From Oxalobacteraceae sp. CFBP 8761 (GTDB lineage: Bacteria > Pseudomonadota > Gammaproteobacteria > Burkholderiales > Burkholderiaceae_D), in the NCBI GenBank assembly GCA_014841595.1, contig JACYUE010000001.1, positions 128,193 through 192,192 of the forward strand: a stretch of DNA of 64,000 bases, read 5' to 3'. The notes beneath the pieces were generated by a model that had not been told where the DNA came from, ran no database searches, and saw nothing but the letters and a program-made list of their open reading frames with translations. How positions within the stretch are numbered: the first letter of the stretch is position 1; every line of letters begins with the position of its first letter. Of the stretch, positions 36,784 through 45,693 are shown one piece after another. Position numbers and translations under genes: made by a program.

Positions 36784-38154
36784 ATGGCAATACGTGAAAA
36801 TTTCAGTTACACCGATATGGAAGAGTGGCTCGACGCAAAGCGGGTCACCGAAATCGAATGTTTGGTACCCGATCTGACCGGCGTTGCGCGCGGCAAGATC
36901 CTGCCGCGCGTGAAGTTTACGGACGATCGCGGCATGCGCCTGCCCGAAGTCGTGCTGGGCATGACCGTGACCGGCAACACGCCGGAACGCGACGATGCCT
37001 ACGAGCGCGCCATCTCGAGCATCGACCGCGACATGATCCTCAAGGCCGACCCCACCACCATCACGATGGTGCCGTGGGCGGTCGACCCGACCGCGCAAGT
37101 GATCCACGACTGCTATTACGCCGACGGCCGCCTGGTCGACTTCGCGCCGCGCAGTGTGCTGCGCCGCGTGCTCAAGCTGTATGAGCAGCGCGGCTGGAAA
37201 CCGCTGGTGGCGCCCGAACTCGAGTTTTATCTGACCGCGAAGAACATCGACCCGAACCTGCCGCTGGTGCCGCCGATCGGCCGCAGTGGCCGCGCCGAAA
37301 CAAGCCGCCAGGTCTACAGCATCGATGCGGTCAACGAGTTCGATCCGCTGTTCGAAGACATCTACGATTACTGCGAGCTGATGAACCTGGACGTCGACAC
37401 GCTGATCCACGAGATCGGCGCCGGCCAGATGGAAATCAACTTCCAGCATGGCGAGCCGCTGGGACTGGCCGACAAGGTGTTCTACTTCAAGCGCACGCTG
37501 CGCGAAGCAGCGCTCAAGCACGACATGTACGCGACCTTCATGGCCAAGCCGATGGTCGACGAGCCGGGCTCGGCGATGCACGTGCACCAGAGCGTGGTCG
37601 ATGCCGGCACCGGCAAGAACATCTTCAGCACCGAAGACGGCGCGCCGTCCGACCTGTTCCATCACTACATCGGCGGCCTGCAGCGCTATATGCCGTCGGC
37701 GATGGCGATCGTCGCGCCGTACGTGAACTCGTACCGCCGCATCGTGCGCCACACGGCTGCGCCGATCAATCTGCAGTGGGGGATCGACAACCGCACGGTG
37801 GGCTTCCGCGTGCCGGTCTCGGGTTCGCAGGACCGCCGCGTGGAAAACCGCGTGATCGGCGCCGACGCCAACCCGTACCTGGCGCTGGCGATCACGCTGG
37901 CCTGCGGCTACCTGGGGATGGTCGAAGCGATCGAGCCGTCAGCGATGGTGGAGGGTAGCGCCTATGATCTGCCGGTGGAACTGCCACAAGGGCTGTCCGA
38001 AGCGATCACGGTGCTGCGCCGCGAAGACCGCCTGCGCGACGTGCTGGGCGAGCGCTTCATCGACGTCTACACGGCAGTCAAGGACCTGGAACACCAGGAG
38101 TTCATGCGGGTGATCAGCCCGTGGGAGCGTGAGCATTTGTTGCTGCACGTTTGA
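36784..38154 (+). CDS. puuA: Glutamine synthetase-family gamma-glutamylpolyamine synthetase
   Basis: The product has 456 aa and a type III/PuuA-like glutamine synthetase fold: metal-binding PELEFYL, EIGAGQMEINF, the MHVHQS loop and NRTVGFRVP. The N-terminus IECLVPDLTGVARGKILPR is typical of the amine-ligating branch, not of nitrogen-assimilating GlnA. It would join glutamate to putrescine. GAGG is 5 bp before ATG 36784. The oxidase (PuuB) and aldehyde dehydrogenase (PuuC) steps are not in the window. Confidence 0.88.
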   Translation: MAIRENFSYTDMEEWLDAKRVTEIECLVPDLTGVARGKILPRVKFTDDRGMRLPEVVLGMTVTGNTPERDDAYERAISSIDRDMILKADPTTITMVPWAVDPTAQVIHDCYYADGRLVDFAPRSVLRRVLKLYEQRGWKPLVAPELEFYLTAKNIDPNLPLVPPIGRSGRAETSRQVYSIDAVNEFDPLFEDIYDYCELMNLDVDTLIHEIGAGQMEINFQHGEPLGLADKVFYFKRTLREAALKHDMYATFMAKPMVDEPGSAMHVHQSVVDAGTGKNIFSTEDGAPSDLFHHYIGGLQRYMPSAMAIVAPYVNSYRRIVRHTAAPINLQWGIDNRTVGFRVPVSGSQDRRVENRVIGADANPYLALAITLACGYLGMVEAIEPSAMVEGSAYDLPVELPQGLSEAITVLRREDRLRDVLGERFIDVYTAVKDLEHQEFMRVISPWEREHLLLHV

Positions 38155-38173
38155 TCGGACGATCGTTGAACGC

Positions 38174-38194
38174 GTGGACGGGCGACCCGTCCAC
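38174..38194. repeat. REP-like palindrome between convergent genes
   Basis: GTGGACGGG and CCCGTCCAC pair perfectly around a CGA loop, followed by the CCTACGCGGG that often flanks such repeats in related genomes. It lies between the convergent puuA-like and symporter genes and could act as a bidirectional terminator or be an extragenic repeat copy. Only one copy was found in this window. Confidence 0.55.
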
Positions 38195-38263
38195 CCTACG
38201 CGGGTTTGCGTGGTGATGAAATCGTTCCACCGATTGCCACGATGATCGACGTCCAACTAATGC

Positions 38264-39706
38264 TTACGCCGCCACTTCGCGGCGATTGACCAGCACCTGC
38301 GGCGCCAGCGACCCGACGACCATGCCGACAAACGCCATGATCAACCCGGCCAGCTGCCCCGGGAAATGCACGCCCCACCCGGTGATCTGCTCGAAGAACA
38401 GCACCCATGTCAGCAAACCACCCGCGATCGACAGGATCGCACCCTGGGTGGTCGCACACTTCCAGTACAGGCCCATCACCAGCGGCACGAAGGCCCCCAC
38501 CAGCGGCACCTGATACGCGCTCGACACCAGCTCGTAAATCGACGTGCCTTCCATCGCAATCGCATACAGCAGCACCAGCGTCGCAAAGATCACGATCGTG
38601 ACGCGCATCGCCAGCAGCTGCTGGCGGTCGGTCATGCCGGGCCGGATATTCTTGAGGATGTTTTCGACGAAGCTGGTCGACGGCGCCAGCAGCGTGGCTG
38701 ACGACGTGCTCTTGATCGCCGAGAGCAGGGCGCCGAAGAACAGGATCTGCATCACCAGCGGCATCTTGGTCATCACGAACGTGGGCAGCAGGCGCTGGTA
38801 GTCGTTCTGCGCAATCTCGAGTGCCTGGCTGCCCATCACCACCACGGCAGCGGCCACGATGAACATCGGGACAAACGCGAACAGGATGTAGCTCACGCCG
38901 CCGATCACGGCGCCGGTGCGCGCAGTCGGGGCGTCCTTGGCCGACATCACGCGCTGGAACACGTCCTGCTGCGGGATCGAGCCGAACATCATCGTCACGG
39001 CGGCGGCGATGAAGAACATGATGTCGGTAAAACTCGGCTCGGGCCACACGCGCCACAGGTCGGCGTTCTGCGCCATCGCCATCACGTTGCCGGCGCCGCC
39101 GGCCAGGTCGGCCGCGAACCAGGCGATCACGCTCATGCCCACGACCAGCACGATCATCTGGATGAAGTCCGTGATCGCCACCGCCAGGAAGCCGCCCACC
39201 ACCACGTAGATCAGCACCGTCAGCGTGCCGACGATCATGCCGGCGGCCGGCGACATCGCTCCCGCCGTCAGGACGCTGAACACTAGGCCCAGCGCCGTGA
39301 TCTGCGCGGCGACCCAGCCGAGATAACTCATGATGATCGCGACCGAGCAGAAAATCTCGATGCCCTTGCCGTAGCGCTGGCGGTAGTAGTCGCCGATCGT
39401 GAGCAGGTTGAGTTTATACAGCTTGGTTGCAAAAAACAGGCCCACCAGCACCAGGCACATGCCGGCCCCGAACGGGTCTTCGATCACGGCGTTCAGGCCG
39501 CCCTGAACGAACTTGGCCGGAATGCCCATCACGGTTTCGGCGCCGAACCAGGTCGCAAACGTGGTGGTGATCACCATGACCAGTGGCAGGCTGCGCCCGG
39601 CGACGGCAAAGTCGCTGGTGTTCTTGATCCGCGTGCCCGCCCACATGCCGAGAGCCAGCGTGCCGAGCAGATAGAGCACGACGAAGGTGATCAAAGTGAG
39701 GTTCAT
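38264..39706 (-). CDS. Sodium:solute symporter family transporter
   Basis: The product has 480 aa and about 13 membrane helices. The pattern of an SSS-family protein is clear: GRSLPLVMVITTTFATWFGAET, then GADT-like GIPAKF, and TSSATLLAPSTSFVENI late in the protein. It imports an organic solute with Na+. Substrate is unknown; polyamine-pathway genes converge on it and a LytS/LytTR pair lies 76 bp upstream on the same strand, so either could be related to its control. Confidence 0.88.
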   Translation of the reverse strand: MNLTLITFVVLYLLGTLALGMWAGTRIKNTSDFAVAGRSLPLVMVITTTFATWFGAETVMGIPAKFVQGGLNAVIEDPFGAGMCLVLVGLFFATKLYKLNLLTIGDYYRQRYGKGIEIFCSVAIIMSYLGWVAAQITALGLVFSVLTAGAMSPAAGMIVGTLTVLIYVVVGGFLAVAITDFIQMIVLVVGMSVIAWFAADLAGGAGNVMAMAQNADLWRVWPEPSFTDIMFFIAAAVTMMFGSIPQQDVFQRVMSAKDAPTARTGAVIGGVSYILFAFVPMFIVAAAVVVMGSQALEIAQNDYQRLLPTFVMTKMPLVMQILFFGALLSAIKSTSSATLLAPSTSFVENILKNIRPGMTDRQQLLAMRVTIVIFATLVLLYAIAMEGTSIYELVSSAYQVPLVGAFVPLVMGLYWKCATTQGAILSIAGGLLTWVLFFEQITGWGVHFPGQLAGLIMAFVGMVVGSLAPQVLVNRREVAA

Positions 39707-39782
39707 GCAGTAGGTGCTCCGAGGCCAGGAAATTTATGAGCGGAAAATTCCGCGATTATAAATCCGAAACCTGGCCGGCGGC

Positions 39783-40523
39783 CTAAATTGCCATCTCGCG
39801 CAGCAGTCGGGATGCCTCGCGGTTGGCGCCGATGCAGGTCCCGTCGCGCATGAAGATCTGCAGTTGCGACTGGTCGTCCGCGCGCATCGATTCGACGAAG
39901 TCCAGGTTCACCAGCGCCGAGCGGTGTACGCGGATGAAGCGTTGCGGGTCGAGCTGCGCCTCGAGCTCCGAAATCCCGATCCGTACCAGGAAATGCTGGC
40001 CCCGCGCCGCGATCACGGTGTACTTCGAATCGGCCTTCATGTACTCGATCTCATGCGCTGCGAGCGGGAAGATGCGGCCACGGTCGCGCACGAGGATGCG
40101 GTCGAGCCGCGCCGGTCCTGCGCTGGCGCGGACCAGCGCGCCTTCGACGGCGGCGCGTTCCGGCTGCGCGCCATCGAGCAGGCGCGCCACGCTGTCGGCA
40201 AAGCGTGCCCGCGTAAACGGCTTGAGCAGGTAGTCGACGGCGTGCAGCTCGAACGCGGCCACCGCATATTGATCATAAGCGGTCGTGAAGACGATCTGCG
40301 GCAGGTAGTCGAGCTGGCGCAGCACCTCCAGGCCCGTCATCTCCGGCATCTGGATATCCATGAACACGACGTCAGGGCGCAGCGTCACGATGCAGGCCAG
40401 TGCGCTCGCGCCATCGGCCGCTTCGCCCACCAGCCGCAGGCCCGGATGGGCGTAGATGGCATCGCGCAGCACGTCGCGCGCGAGCGGTTCGTCTTCGGCG
40501 AAAAATACGGTCTTCATGGTCAT
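39783..40523 (-). CDS. LytTR-family response regulator
   Basis: The product has 246 aa: a receiver domain (EDEP near 10-13, Asp56 in VVFMDIQMPEM, Lys in DYLLKPF) and a LytTR domain from about 145 (GRIFPLAAHEIEYMKADSKYT). It overlaps the kinase stop (start and stop share bases 40520-40523). Two in-frame ATG codons, 40523 and 40517, are possible. The downstream symporter gene is a plausible target. Confidence 0.92.
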   Translation of the reverse strand: MTMKTVFFAEDEPLARDVLRDAIYAHPGLRLVGEAADGASALACIVTLRPDVVFMDIQMPEMTGLEVLRQLDYLPQIVFTTAYDQYAVAAFELHAVDYLLKPFTRARFADSVARLLDGAQPERAAVEGALVRASAGPARLDRILVRDRGRIFPLAAHEIEYMKADSKYTVIAARGQHFLVRIGISELEAQLDPQRFIRVHRSALVNLDFVESMRADDQSQLQIFMRDGTCIGANREASRLLREMAI

Positions 40524-41581
40524 GGCGTGATGGGCACGGTGACGCAGGCGGCAAAGCCGGCGCCGGGTTGGGAGTCGATGCGCAGTGCGGCGCGGCCGGC
40601 GTAGTCGAGGTCCAGGCGCCGGCCGATGGTGCGGATGCCCAGGCCGGGCGAGGCATCGATCGTCGCCGCTGCGGCGCCGGGGCCATCGTCGCGCACGGTC
40701 ACGCGCAGCAGGCCGGTGACGGGTTCATGTCGGCTCTCGATGCGCAGGATGCCATGGCGGGTGAACGGATTGAAGGCGTGCTTGATGCTGTTCTCGACCA
40801 GCGGCTGCAGGCTCAGGGCCGGCACCAGGCAATCGCCCAGGTCGGGGTCAAGATCCCACTCGACCCGCAGGCGCTCGCCCAGGCGCAGGCTTTCCAGCTC
40901 CAGGTAGTCGCGCACGAAATCGAGTTCGGCGTCCAGCGTCACGCGGTCGATGCCGGCGCGTTCGGTGTCGAGCACGTAGCGCAGCATGTTCGAGAACTGG
41001 AACAGCGCTGTTTCGGCCGCCTGCGGATTGCGGCCGGTAAGGGCGATGATCGAGTGCAGCGTGTTGAACAGGAAGTGCGGATTGAGCTTGCTGCGCAGCG
41101 CGCCCAGTTCGCTCGCCACCAGCAGCGTCTGCGCCTGCTGCGTGGCGAGCGCCTGGCGCTGGGTCGCGGCGTTGGCGCGCACCAGGTGAAACACGCCGGC
41201 CACCACGGCGTAGCTCATCATGTTGTACAGGAAGGGCCACAGGTGCCAGGACAGCGGATGGGGTGGCGGGTTCTGCGTTACCACCAGCACCGTGTGCGCA
41301 TAGGTGGCAAACGCCACTGCCGCCAAGACATGGATGACGAAGCGTTGCACGCCGGGGACGGCGCGCCGTTCGAAGCGGCCACTGAGCGGCCAGAGCAGGG
41401 CCAGCATCGCAGCCGATGGCGCAATGCTCACAAATGCTCGCCAGAACAGGGATGGATCGAGCCGACCCGCCAGCAGGGTGTCAGCCTGCATCACCAGCGC
41501 AATCACCAGCATGTAGCTCAGCCAGGCGGCGATGTACAGGCGCCACATTGGCGAGAGGACGTAAGACTTGGTCGTGGTCAT
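40520..41581 (-). CDS. LytS-type sensor histidine kinase
   Basis: The product has 353 aa: four hydrophobic segments in residues 12-135, a His_kinase domain with His169 (LNPHFLFNTLHSI) and an HATPase domain (ENSIKHAFNPF, GLGIRTIGRRL). It is first in an operon with its LytTR regulator. It is divergent from the DeoR gene across 181 bp. Confidence 0.9.
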   Translation of the reverse strand: MTTTKSYVLSPMWRLYIAAWLSYMLVIALVMQADTLLAGRLDPSLFWRAFVSIAPSAAMLALLWPLSGRFERRAVPGVQRFVIHVLAAVAFATYAHTVLVVTQNPPPHPLSWHLWPFLYNMMSYAVVAGVFHLVRANAATQRQALATQQAQTLLVASELGALRSKLNPHFLFNTLHSIIALTGRNPQAAETALFQFSNMLRYVLDTERAGIDRVTLDAELDFVRDYLELESLRLGERLRVEWDLDPDLGDCLVPALSLQPLVENSIKHAFNPFTRHGILRIESRHEPVTGLLRVTVRDDGPGAAAATIDASPGLGIRTIGRRLDLDYAGRAALRIDSQPGAGFAACVTVPITP

Positions 41582-41695
41582 CTGTCGAGTATCGCGCAGA
41601 AAAACCCCGCTGCGGCGGGTCTTGCGCCGAAATGCGGGAATCCGGTGCGAACTGCAGGATTACGTCATCAGGACACGGATCACGTCCTTGCGTTT

Positions 41696-41736
41696 TTATG
41701 CACGTTATTGCACGGACTTGCATGTTTGTGTACAGT
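41696..41736 (+). promoter_or_regulatory. DeoR-gene promoter with four tandem 10-bp repeats
   Basis: Four direct repeats follow each other with exact 10-bp spacing: TTATGCACGT, TATTGCACGG, ACTTGCATGT, TTGTGTACAG (41696-41735; core TGCACG or variants at 41699, 41709, 41719, 41729). They overlap a promoter with -35 TTGCAC (41708-41713), 17-bp spacer and -10 TACAGT (41731-41736). DeoR-family proteins often bind direct repeats on one DNA face, so this is probably the operator for the next gene. Confidence 0.7.
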
Positions 41737-41762
41737 GACGTGTCTAGAACAAGGAGAACGCC

Positions 41763-42539
41763 ATGCAATTAGCCGAAGAACGGCGCGATGCCATCCTCGA
41801 TGCGGTCGAGCGCGAGGGCAGGGTACTGGCGGCAGAACTGGCCACACGCCTGGCAACCTCGGAAGATACGATCCGGCGCGACCTGCGCGAACTCGATGCA
41901 GCCGGCCTGCTGCGCCGCGTGCATGGCGGCGCGATCCGGCGTCAACCGGAGCCCAGCTTCAGCGAGCGTGCGACCACCGACCTGCCGCGCAAGACCGCAC
42001 TGGCGCATGGTCTGCGCGCCTGTATCCGGCCTGGCGACACCGTCCTGATCGACGCCGGCTCGACGCACCTGGCGCTGGCGCGCCTGCTCGACGATGGCTG
42101 CGCCGCGACGATCGTCACCAACAGCCCGCAGATCGCGCTGGCACTGGGCGCGTTCCAGCGTACCCGCATCGTGCTGCTGGGCGGCACTTACCATCCGGCG
42201 CTCGGCGCGACGGTCGGCGCAGCCACGCTGGCCGAAGTGGCGCGCCTGCGGCTCGATCTGGCGCTCGTCGGCGTCTGCGGCCTCGATCCGGCCCGTGGCG
42301 TGAGTGCCTCCGACCCTGAAGAAACAGCGCTCAAACGCGCGATGTTCGCCGCCAGCACGCGCCACGCGGTCGCGGCGCTCAACGAACGTTTCGACGACAG
42401 CGCGGCGTTCCTGTTCGGCGCGCTGTCAGAGATCGACCATCTGGTGCTGGAGCACGACGCACCCGCCGCCAGCATTGCCCTGCTGCGCCAGCATCATCCG
42501 GCGCTCGACATCACCATGACCACAAAGGCTGCCGCATGA
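41763..42539 (+). CDS. DeoR/GlpR-family transcriptional regulator
   Basis: The product has 258 aa. The N-terminal DeoR helix-turn-helix (RRDAILDAVEREGRVLAAELATRLATSEDTIRRDLRELDAAG pattern) is followed by RVHGGA and a sugar-phosphate-sensing DeoRC domain (DAGSTHLALA, VTNSPQIA, GVCGLDPARG). AAGGAGAACGCC precedes ATG 41763. Its stop overlaps the MFS gene start (ATGA). Likely represses its own operon and is released by a phosphorylated sugar. Confidence 0.92.
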   Translation: MQLAEERRDAILDAVEREGRVLAAELATRLATSEDTIRRDLRELDAAGLLRRVHGGAIRRQPEPSFSERATTDLPRKTALAHGLRACIRPGDTVLIDAGSTHLALARLLDDGCAATIVTNSPQIALALGAFQRTRIVLLGGTYHPALGATVGAATLAEVARLRLDLALVGVCGLDPARGVSASDPEETALKRAMFAASTRHAVAALNERFDDSAAFLFGALSEIDHLVLEHDAPAASIALLRQHHPALDITMTTKAAA

Positions 42540-43687
42540 ATCCTGTCACTACCGCCAATCCACGCAGCATCGACGCGGCGCGCTGGGCCATCTCCACCGT
42601 GTTCCTGCTTAACGGCGCCGGCATCGGCCTGTGGGCCGCGCACGTGCCGACCGTGCAGGCGCGCATGGGGATCGATACCGGCATGCTGAGCATGGTGCTG
42701 CTGACCGTCGCCGCTGGCGCGCTGCTGGCGATGCCGCTGATGGGCGGTCTGACCGGGCGCTGGGGCACGCGCCGCATGGTGCTGCTCTCGGGCTTCGCGT
42801 TTGCGGCGATGACGCCCCTGATCATGGGCGCGCCGAGTCTGCCGCTGCTGTTCATCGCCGCGTTCCTGTTCGGCGTCAGCAACGGCGCGCTGGACGTGGC
42901 GATGAATGCCAACGCGAGCGAAGTCGAAAGCGCGCGCGGCCTGCCGACGATGTCGTCGTTCCACGGCTTCTTCAGCCTCGGCGGCCTGTTCGGCGCCGGC
43001 ATCGGCGGGTTGCTGGTCGGGCAGGGCCTGGGCCATGGGCAGGGCGCGCTGATGGTCGGCGTGGTCACGGCGGTCGTGCTGGCGCTGTCCGCGCCGCGCG
43101 TGATGGGCTTTGCCGCCACGCACGGCGCGGGCAGTCACTTCTCGCTGCCGCGCGGCGCGGCATTGAGTCTGGGCCTGTTGGCGCTGCTGTGCTTTGCGGT
43201 CGAAGGCGCGCTGGTCGACTGGAGCGCCTTGCTGATGGAAGAACGCACCGGCGCCACGCCGGCATCGGCGGCGCTGGGCTTCTCGGCGTTTTCGATTGCG
43301 ATGGCGGCGTGCCGCTTCGCCGGCGACCGGCTGATCGTGCGCTTCGGCGCGCTGCGCATCATGGTCATCGGCGGCCTGGCGATGTTTGCCGGGCTGGCGC
43401 TGGCAGTGGCCAGCACGCACTTCGTGCTGTCAGCAGTCGGTTTTGCGCTGGTGGGTCTGGGCGCGGCGAACGTGGTGCCGCTGCTGTTCGGGGCCGCCGC
43501 GCGCATTCCCGGCATGAGCGCCGGGAACGGCGTGGCAGCGGTGGCCACGCTCGGCTACGGCGGCTTGCTGCTGGCGCCGCCGGTGCTGGGCTGGGTCGCC
43601 ATGCACTCGAGCATCATGGTGGCGCTGGGCGGACTGTCGTTGTCGGGCCTCGTGATCGCCCTGAGCGCCCGTATTATCAGGCGCTAG
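42536..43687 (+). CDS. MFS transporter (YbjJ-like)
   Basis: The product has 383 aa and 12 membrane segments. The start FLLNGAGIGLWAAHVPTVQARM and GALDVAMNANASEVE match the YbjJ-type branch of MFS carriers, whose substrates are uncertain (sugar or drug). Translational coupling to a sugar-type DeoR regulator suggests a carbohydrate or a toxic sugar derivative. Convergent with panB, 13 bp apart. Confidence 0.85.
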   Translation: MNPVTTANPRSIDAARWAISTVFLLNGAGIGLWAAHVPTVQARMGIDTGMLSMVLLTVAAGALLAMPLMGGLTGRWGTRRMVLLSGFAFAAMTPLIMGAPSLPLLFIAAFLFGVSNGALDVAMNANASEVESARGLPTMSSFHGFFSLGGLFGAGIGGLLVGQGLGHGQGALMVGVVTAVVLALSAPRVMGFAATHGAGSHFSLPRGAALSLGLLALLCFAVEGALVDWSALLMEERTGATPASAALGFSAFSIAMAACRFAGDRLIVRFGALRIMVIGGLAMFAGLALAVASTHFVLSAVGFALVGLGAANVVPLLFGAAARIPGMSAGNGVAAVATLGYGGLLLAPPVLGWVAMHSSIMVALGGLSLSGLVIALSARIIRR

Positions 43688-43700
43688 GGCGTCGCGTAGA

Positions 43701-44588
43701 TCAGAAGCAGTGCTCGACGGCCGGGAAACTGCCATCCTTCACGGCTGCGACGTAGCTCGTGACGGCTGCGTCGATGCTGGTCTGGCCGTCCATGAAGTTC
43801 TTCACGAAGCGTGCCTTGCGGCCCGGGAATACGCCGAGCAGGTCGTGCATCACCAGCACCTGGCCCGAGCAATCGGGGCCGGCGCCGATGCCGATCGTCG
43901 GCACCGACAGCAGCTCGGTAACTTCCTTGCCCAGCGCCGCGGGCACCGCCTCGATCAGGATCAGCGCCGCGCCGGCCGCCTGGAGCGCCAGCGCATCGTT
44001 CTTGAGGCTGTCGGCGCCGGCGTCGGTCTTGCCCTGCACCCGGAAACCACCCAGCTGGTGCACGAACTGCGGCGTCAGGCCAATGTGCGCGCACACCGGA
44101 ATGCCCCGTTCCACCAGCAGGCGCACAGTGTCGGCCAGCCAGGCACCGCCTTCGATCTTGATCATCTGCGCGCCGGCGCGCATCAGCTGCACGGCGCTGT
44201 CATAGGCTTGTTGCGGGTTGCCGTAGGCGCCGAACGGCATGTCGGCCAGCACCAGTGCGTGCTTGTTGCCGCGTGCGACCGAGGCCGTGTGATAGACCAT
44301 GTCGGCCACCGTCACCGGCAGCGTCGAATCGTGACCGGCGCAGACCATGCCCAGCGAATCGCCGATCAGCAGGATCTCGACGCCGCAGCGGTCCATCAGC
44401 GACGCGAAGCTGGCGTCGTAGCAGGTCAGCATCGCGATCTTGTTGCCGGCTGCGCGCATGGCCAGCAGCGATGGCACGGTGACGGCTTTCGGGGTTGCCA
44501 GTACGGGGGCCGCGGGCGCGGGCACAGCGGCGGGCGTGGGTGCACCTGCGCCAGCCGTCATCTCGTTACCCTGCAAATATCCACTCAT
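43701..44588 (-). CDS. panB: 3-methyl-2-oxobutanoate hydroxymethyltransferase
   Basis: The product has 295 aa and makes ketopantoate in pantothenate synthesis. Signatures are [48 protein letters not shown] and [14 protein letters not shown]. The first 35 residues are an Ala/Pro-rich extension not found in most PanB proteins; an internal ATG at 44561 would shorten it. panC is not adjacent. Confidence 0.95.
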   Translation of the reverse strand: MSGYLQGNEMTAGAGAPTPAAVPAPAAPVLATPKAVTVPSLLAMRAAGNKIAMLTCYDASFASLMDRCGVEILLIGDSLGMVCAGHDSTLPVTVADMVYHTASVARGNKHALVLADMPFGAYGNPQQAYDSAVQLMRAGAQMIKIEGGAWLADTVRLLVERGIPVCAHIGLTPQFVHQLGGFRVQGKTDAGADSLKNDALALQAAGAALILIEAVPAALGKEVTELLSVPTIGIGAGPDCSGQVLVMHDLLGVFPGRKARFVKNFMDGQTSIDAAVTSYVAAVKDGSFPAVEHCF

Positions 44589-44722
44589 GAGAAATCCTTT
44601 AAAACAATACGTCCTGGCGCCTAGTGTAATGCGGCGCCTGTGAAGCTGCGGTCAGCGCGCATTCTACTGCAGCCTGCCTTTCCTGACACGGCCACCCCCA
44701 TGTCATCAAGCCGTCAAAATAC

Positions 44723-44769
44723 TTCAATATTCTTTGAATTGTTGTACCGTTCGGCTATCATTCTTATAT
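44723..44769 (+). promoter_or_regulatory. ars operator and promoter
   Basis: TTCAA (44723-44727) and TTGAA (44734-44738) form an inverted repeat in an AT-rich patch, as expected for an ArsR site. Candidate promoters are TTGAAT (44734-44739)/TATCAT (44756-44761) with 16-bp spacing or TTGTAC (44742-44747)/TTATAT (44764-44769), also 16 bp. Either would be covered by a bound ArsR dimer. Confidence 0.5.
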
Positions 44770-44795
44770 CTTGTAATGCATCAATCGGGAACACC

Positions 44796-45122
44796 ATGGA
44801 TACCAAAGCCACACTTGCCGCCCTGTCAGCGTTGTCGCAGGGGAGCCGCCTTGCGATTTTCCGGCTGCTGGTTCAGGTGGGACCGGCGGGGCTGGCGGCC
44901 AGCCGGATTGCCGAACACCTCGATGTGCAGCCTTCGGCGCTGTCGTTTCACCTGAAAGAGCTGTCGCACGCAGATTTGCTGTCGTCACGGCAGGACGGGC
45001 GCTTCGTGATCTATTCGGCCAACATCGCGACGATGAATGGCCTGGTCGGCTTTTTGACCGAGAACTGCTGCGGTGGCGTGCCGTGCGACGCGGCCGCTGG
45101 CGAGCCATGCAAACCAAACTGA
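44796..45122 (+). CDS. arsR: ArsR-family arsenite-responsive repressor
   Basis: The product is a 108-aa winged-helix protein (SALSQGSRLAIFRLL, then the recognition region QPSALSFHLKELSHADLL). It lacks the classic CVC in the recognition helix. Instead it has a C-terminal cysteine set, Cys91-Cys92-Cys97 and Cys105, similar to the As(III) site of Acidithiobacillus ArsR. It would release the ars promoter on binding arsenite. First gene of arsRCBH. Confidence 0.92.
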   Translation: MDTKATLAALSALSQGSRLAIFRLLVQVGPAGLAASRIAEHLDVQPSALSFHLKELSHADLLSSRQDGRFVIYSANIATMNGLVGFLTENCCGGVPCDAAAGEPCKPN

Positions 45123-45157
45123 CGCTGCACATAACCCCTCACCAGACCAACCATCCC

Positions 45158-45637
45158 ATGAACATTCTCTTTCTCTGCACCGGCAATTCGTGCCGCTCCG
45201 TCCTCAGCGAGGGCACCTTCAACCATTTGGCCCCCGAGGGGTTCAAGGCAATCAGCGCCGGCAGCCAGCCAACGGGCACGCTGCATCCGCGCGCTGTCGC
45301 GCTCCTGCACCGCAAGGGCATCTCGACCGAGGGCTATTACAGCAAGTCGTGGGACGACTTGCCGGTCACGCCGGATATCGTCGTGACCGTCTGCGGCAGC
45401 GCGGCCGGCGAGACCTGTCCTGCCTATCTGGGCCCGGTGCTGCGGACGCACTGGGGCCTGGACGACCCGAGCCACGTCGTTGGTACCGACGAACAAATCG
45501 AAGCGGCGTTCGAGCGTACTTATGCCATCATCCTGGCCCGCACGCAGGCCTTCCTGGCCCTGCCGCTGGAAGAACTGCAAGCTGACCGCAACCGGTTCAA
45601 GGCAGAGCTCGACCGCATCGGCACCCTGTTGCCCTGA
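45158..45637 (+). CDS. arsC: Arsenate reductase, low-molecular-weight phosphatase type
   Basis: The product has 159 aa. The P-loop CTGNSCRS (Cys7) and a downstream cysteine pair (Cys79 and Cys87 in TVCGSAAGETC) match the thioredoxin-coupled ArsC family, in which three cysteines relay electrons to reduce arsenate to arsenite. It supplies substrate for ArsB. ATG 45158 is the family start; the frame is open further upstream. Confidence 0.93.
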   Translation: MNILFLCTGNSCRSVLSEGTFNHLAPEGFKAISAGSQPTGTLHPRAVALLHRKGISTEGYYSKSWDDLPVTPDIVVTVCGSAAGETCPAYLGPVLRTHWGLDDPSHVVGTDEQIEAAFERTYAIILARTQAFLALPLEELQADRNRFKAELDRIGTLLP

Positions 45638-45693
45638 ACGGCATCCGGCACTGCCGATGCTGTATTTGATTGAACTGTTCACTAGGACCCTTC

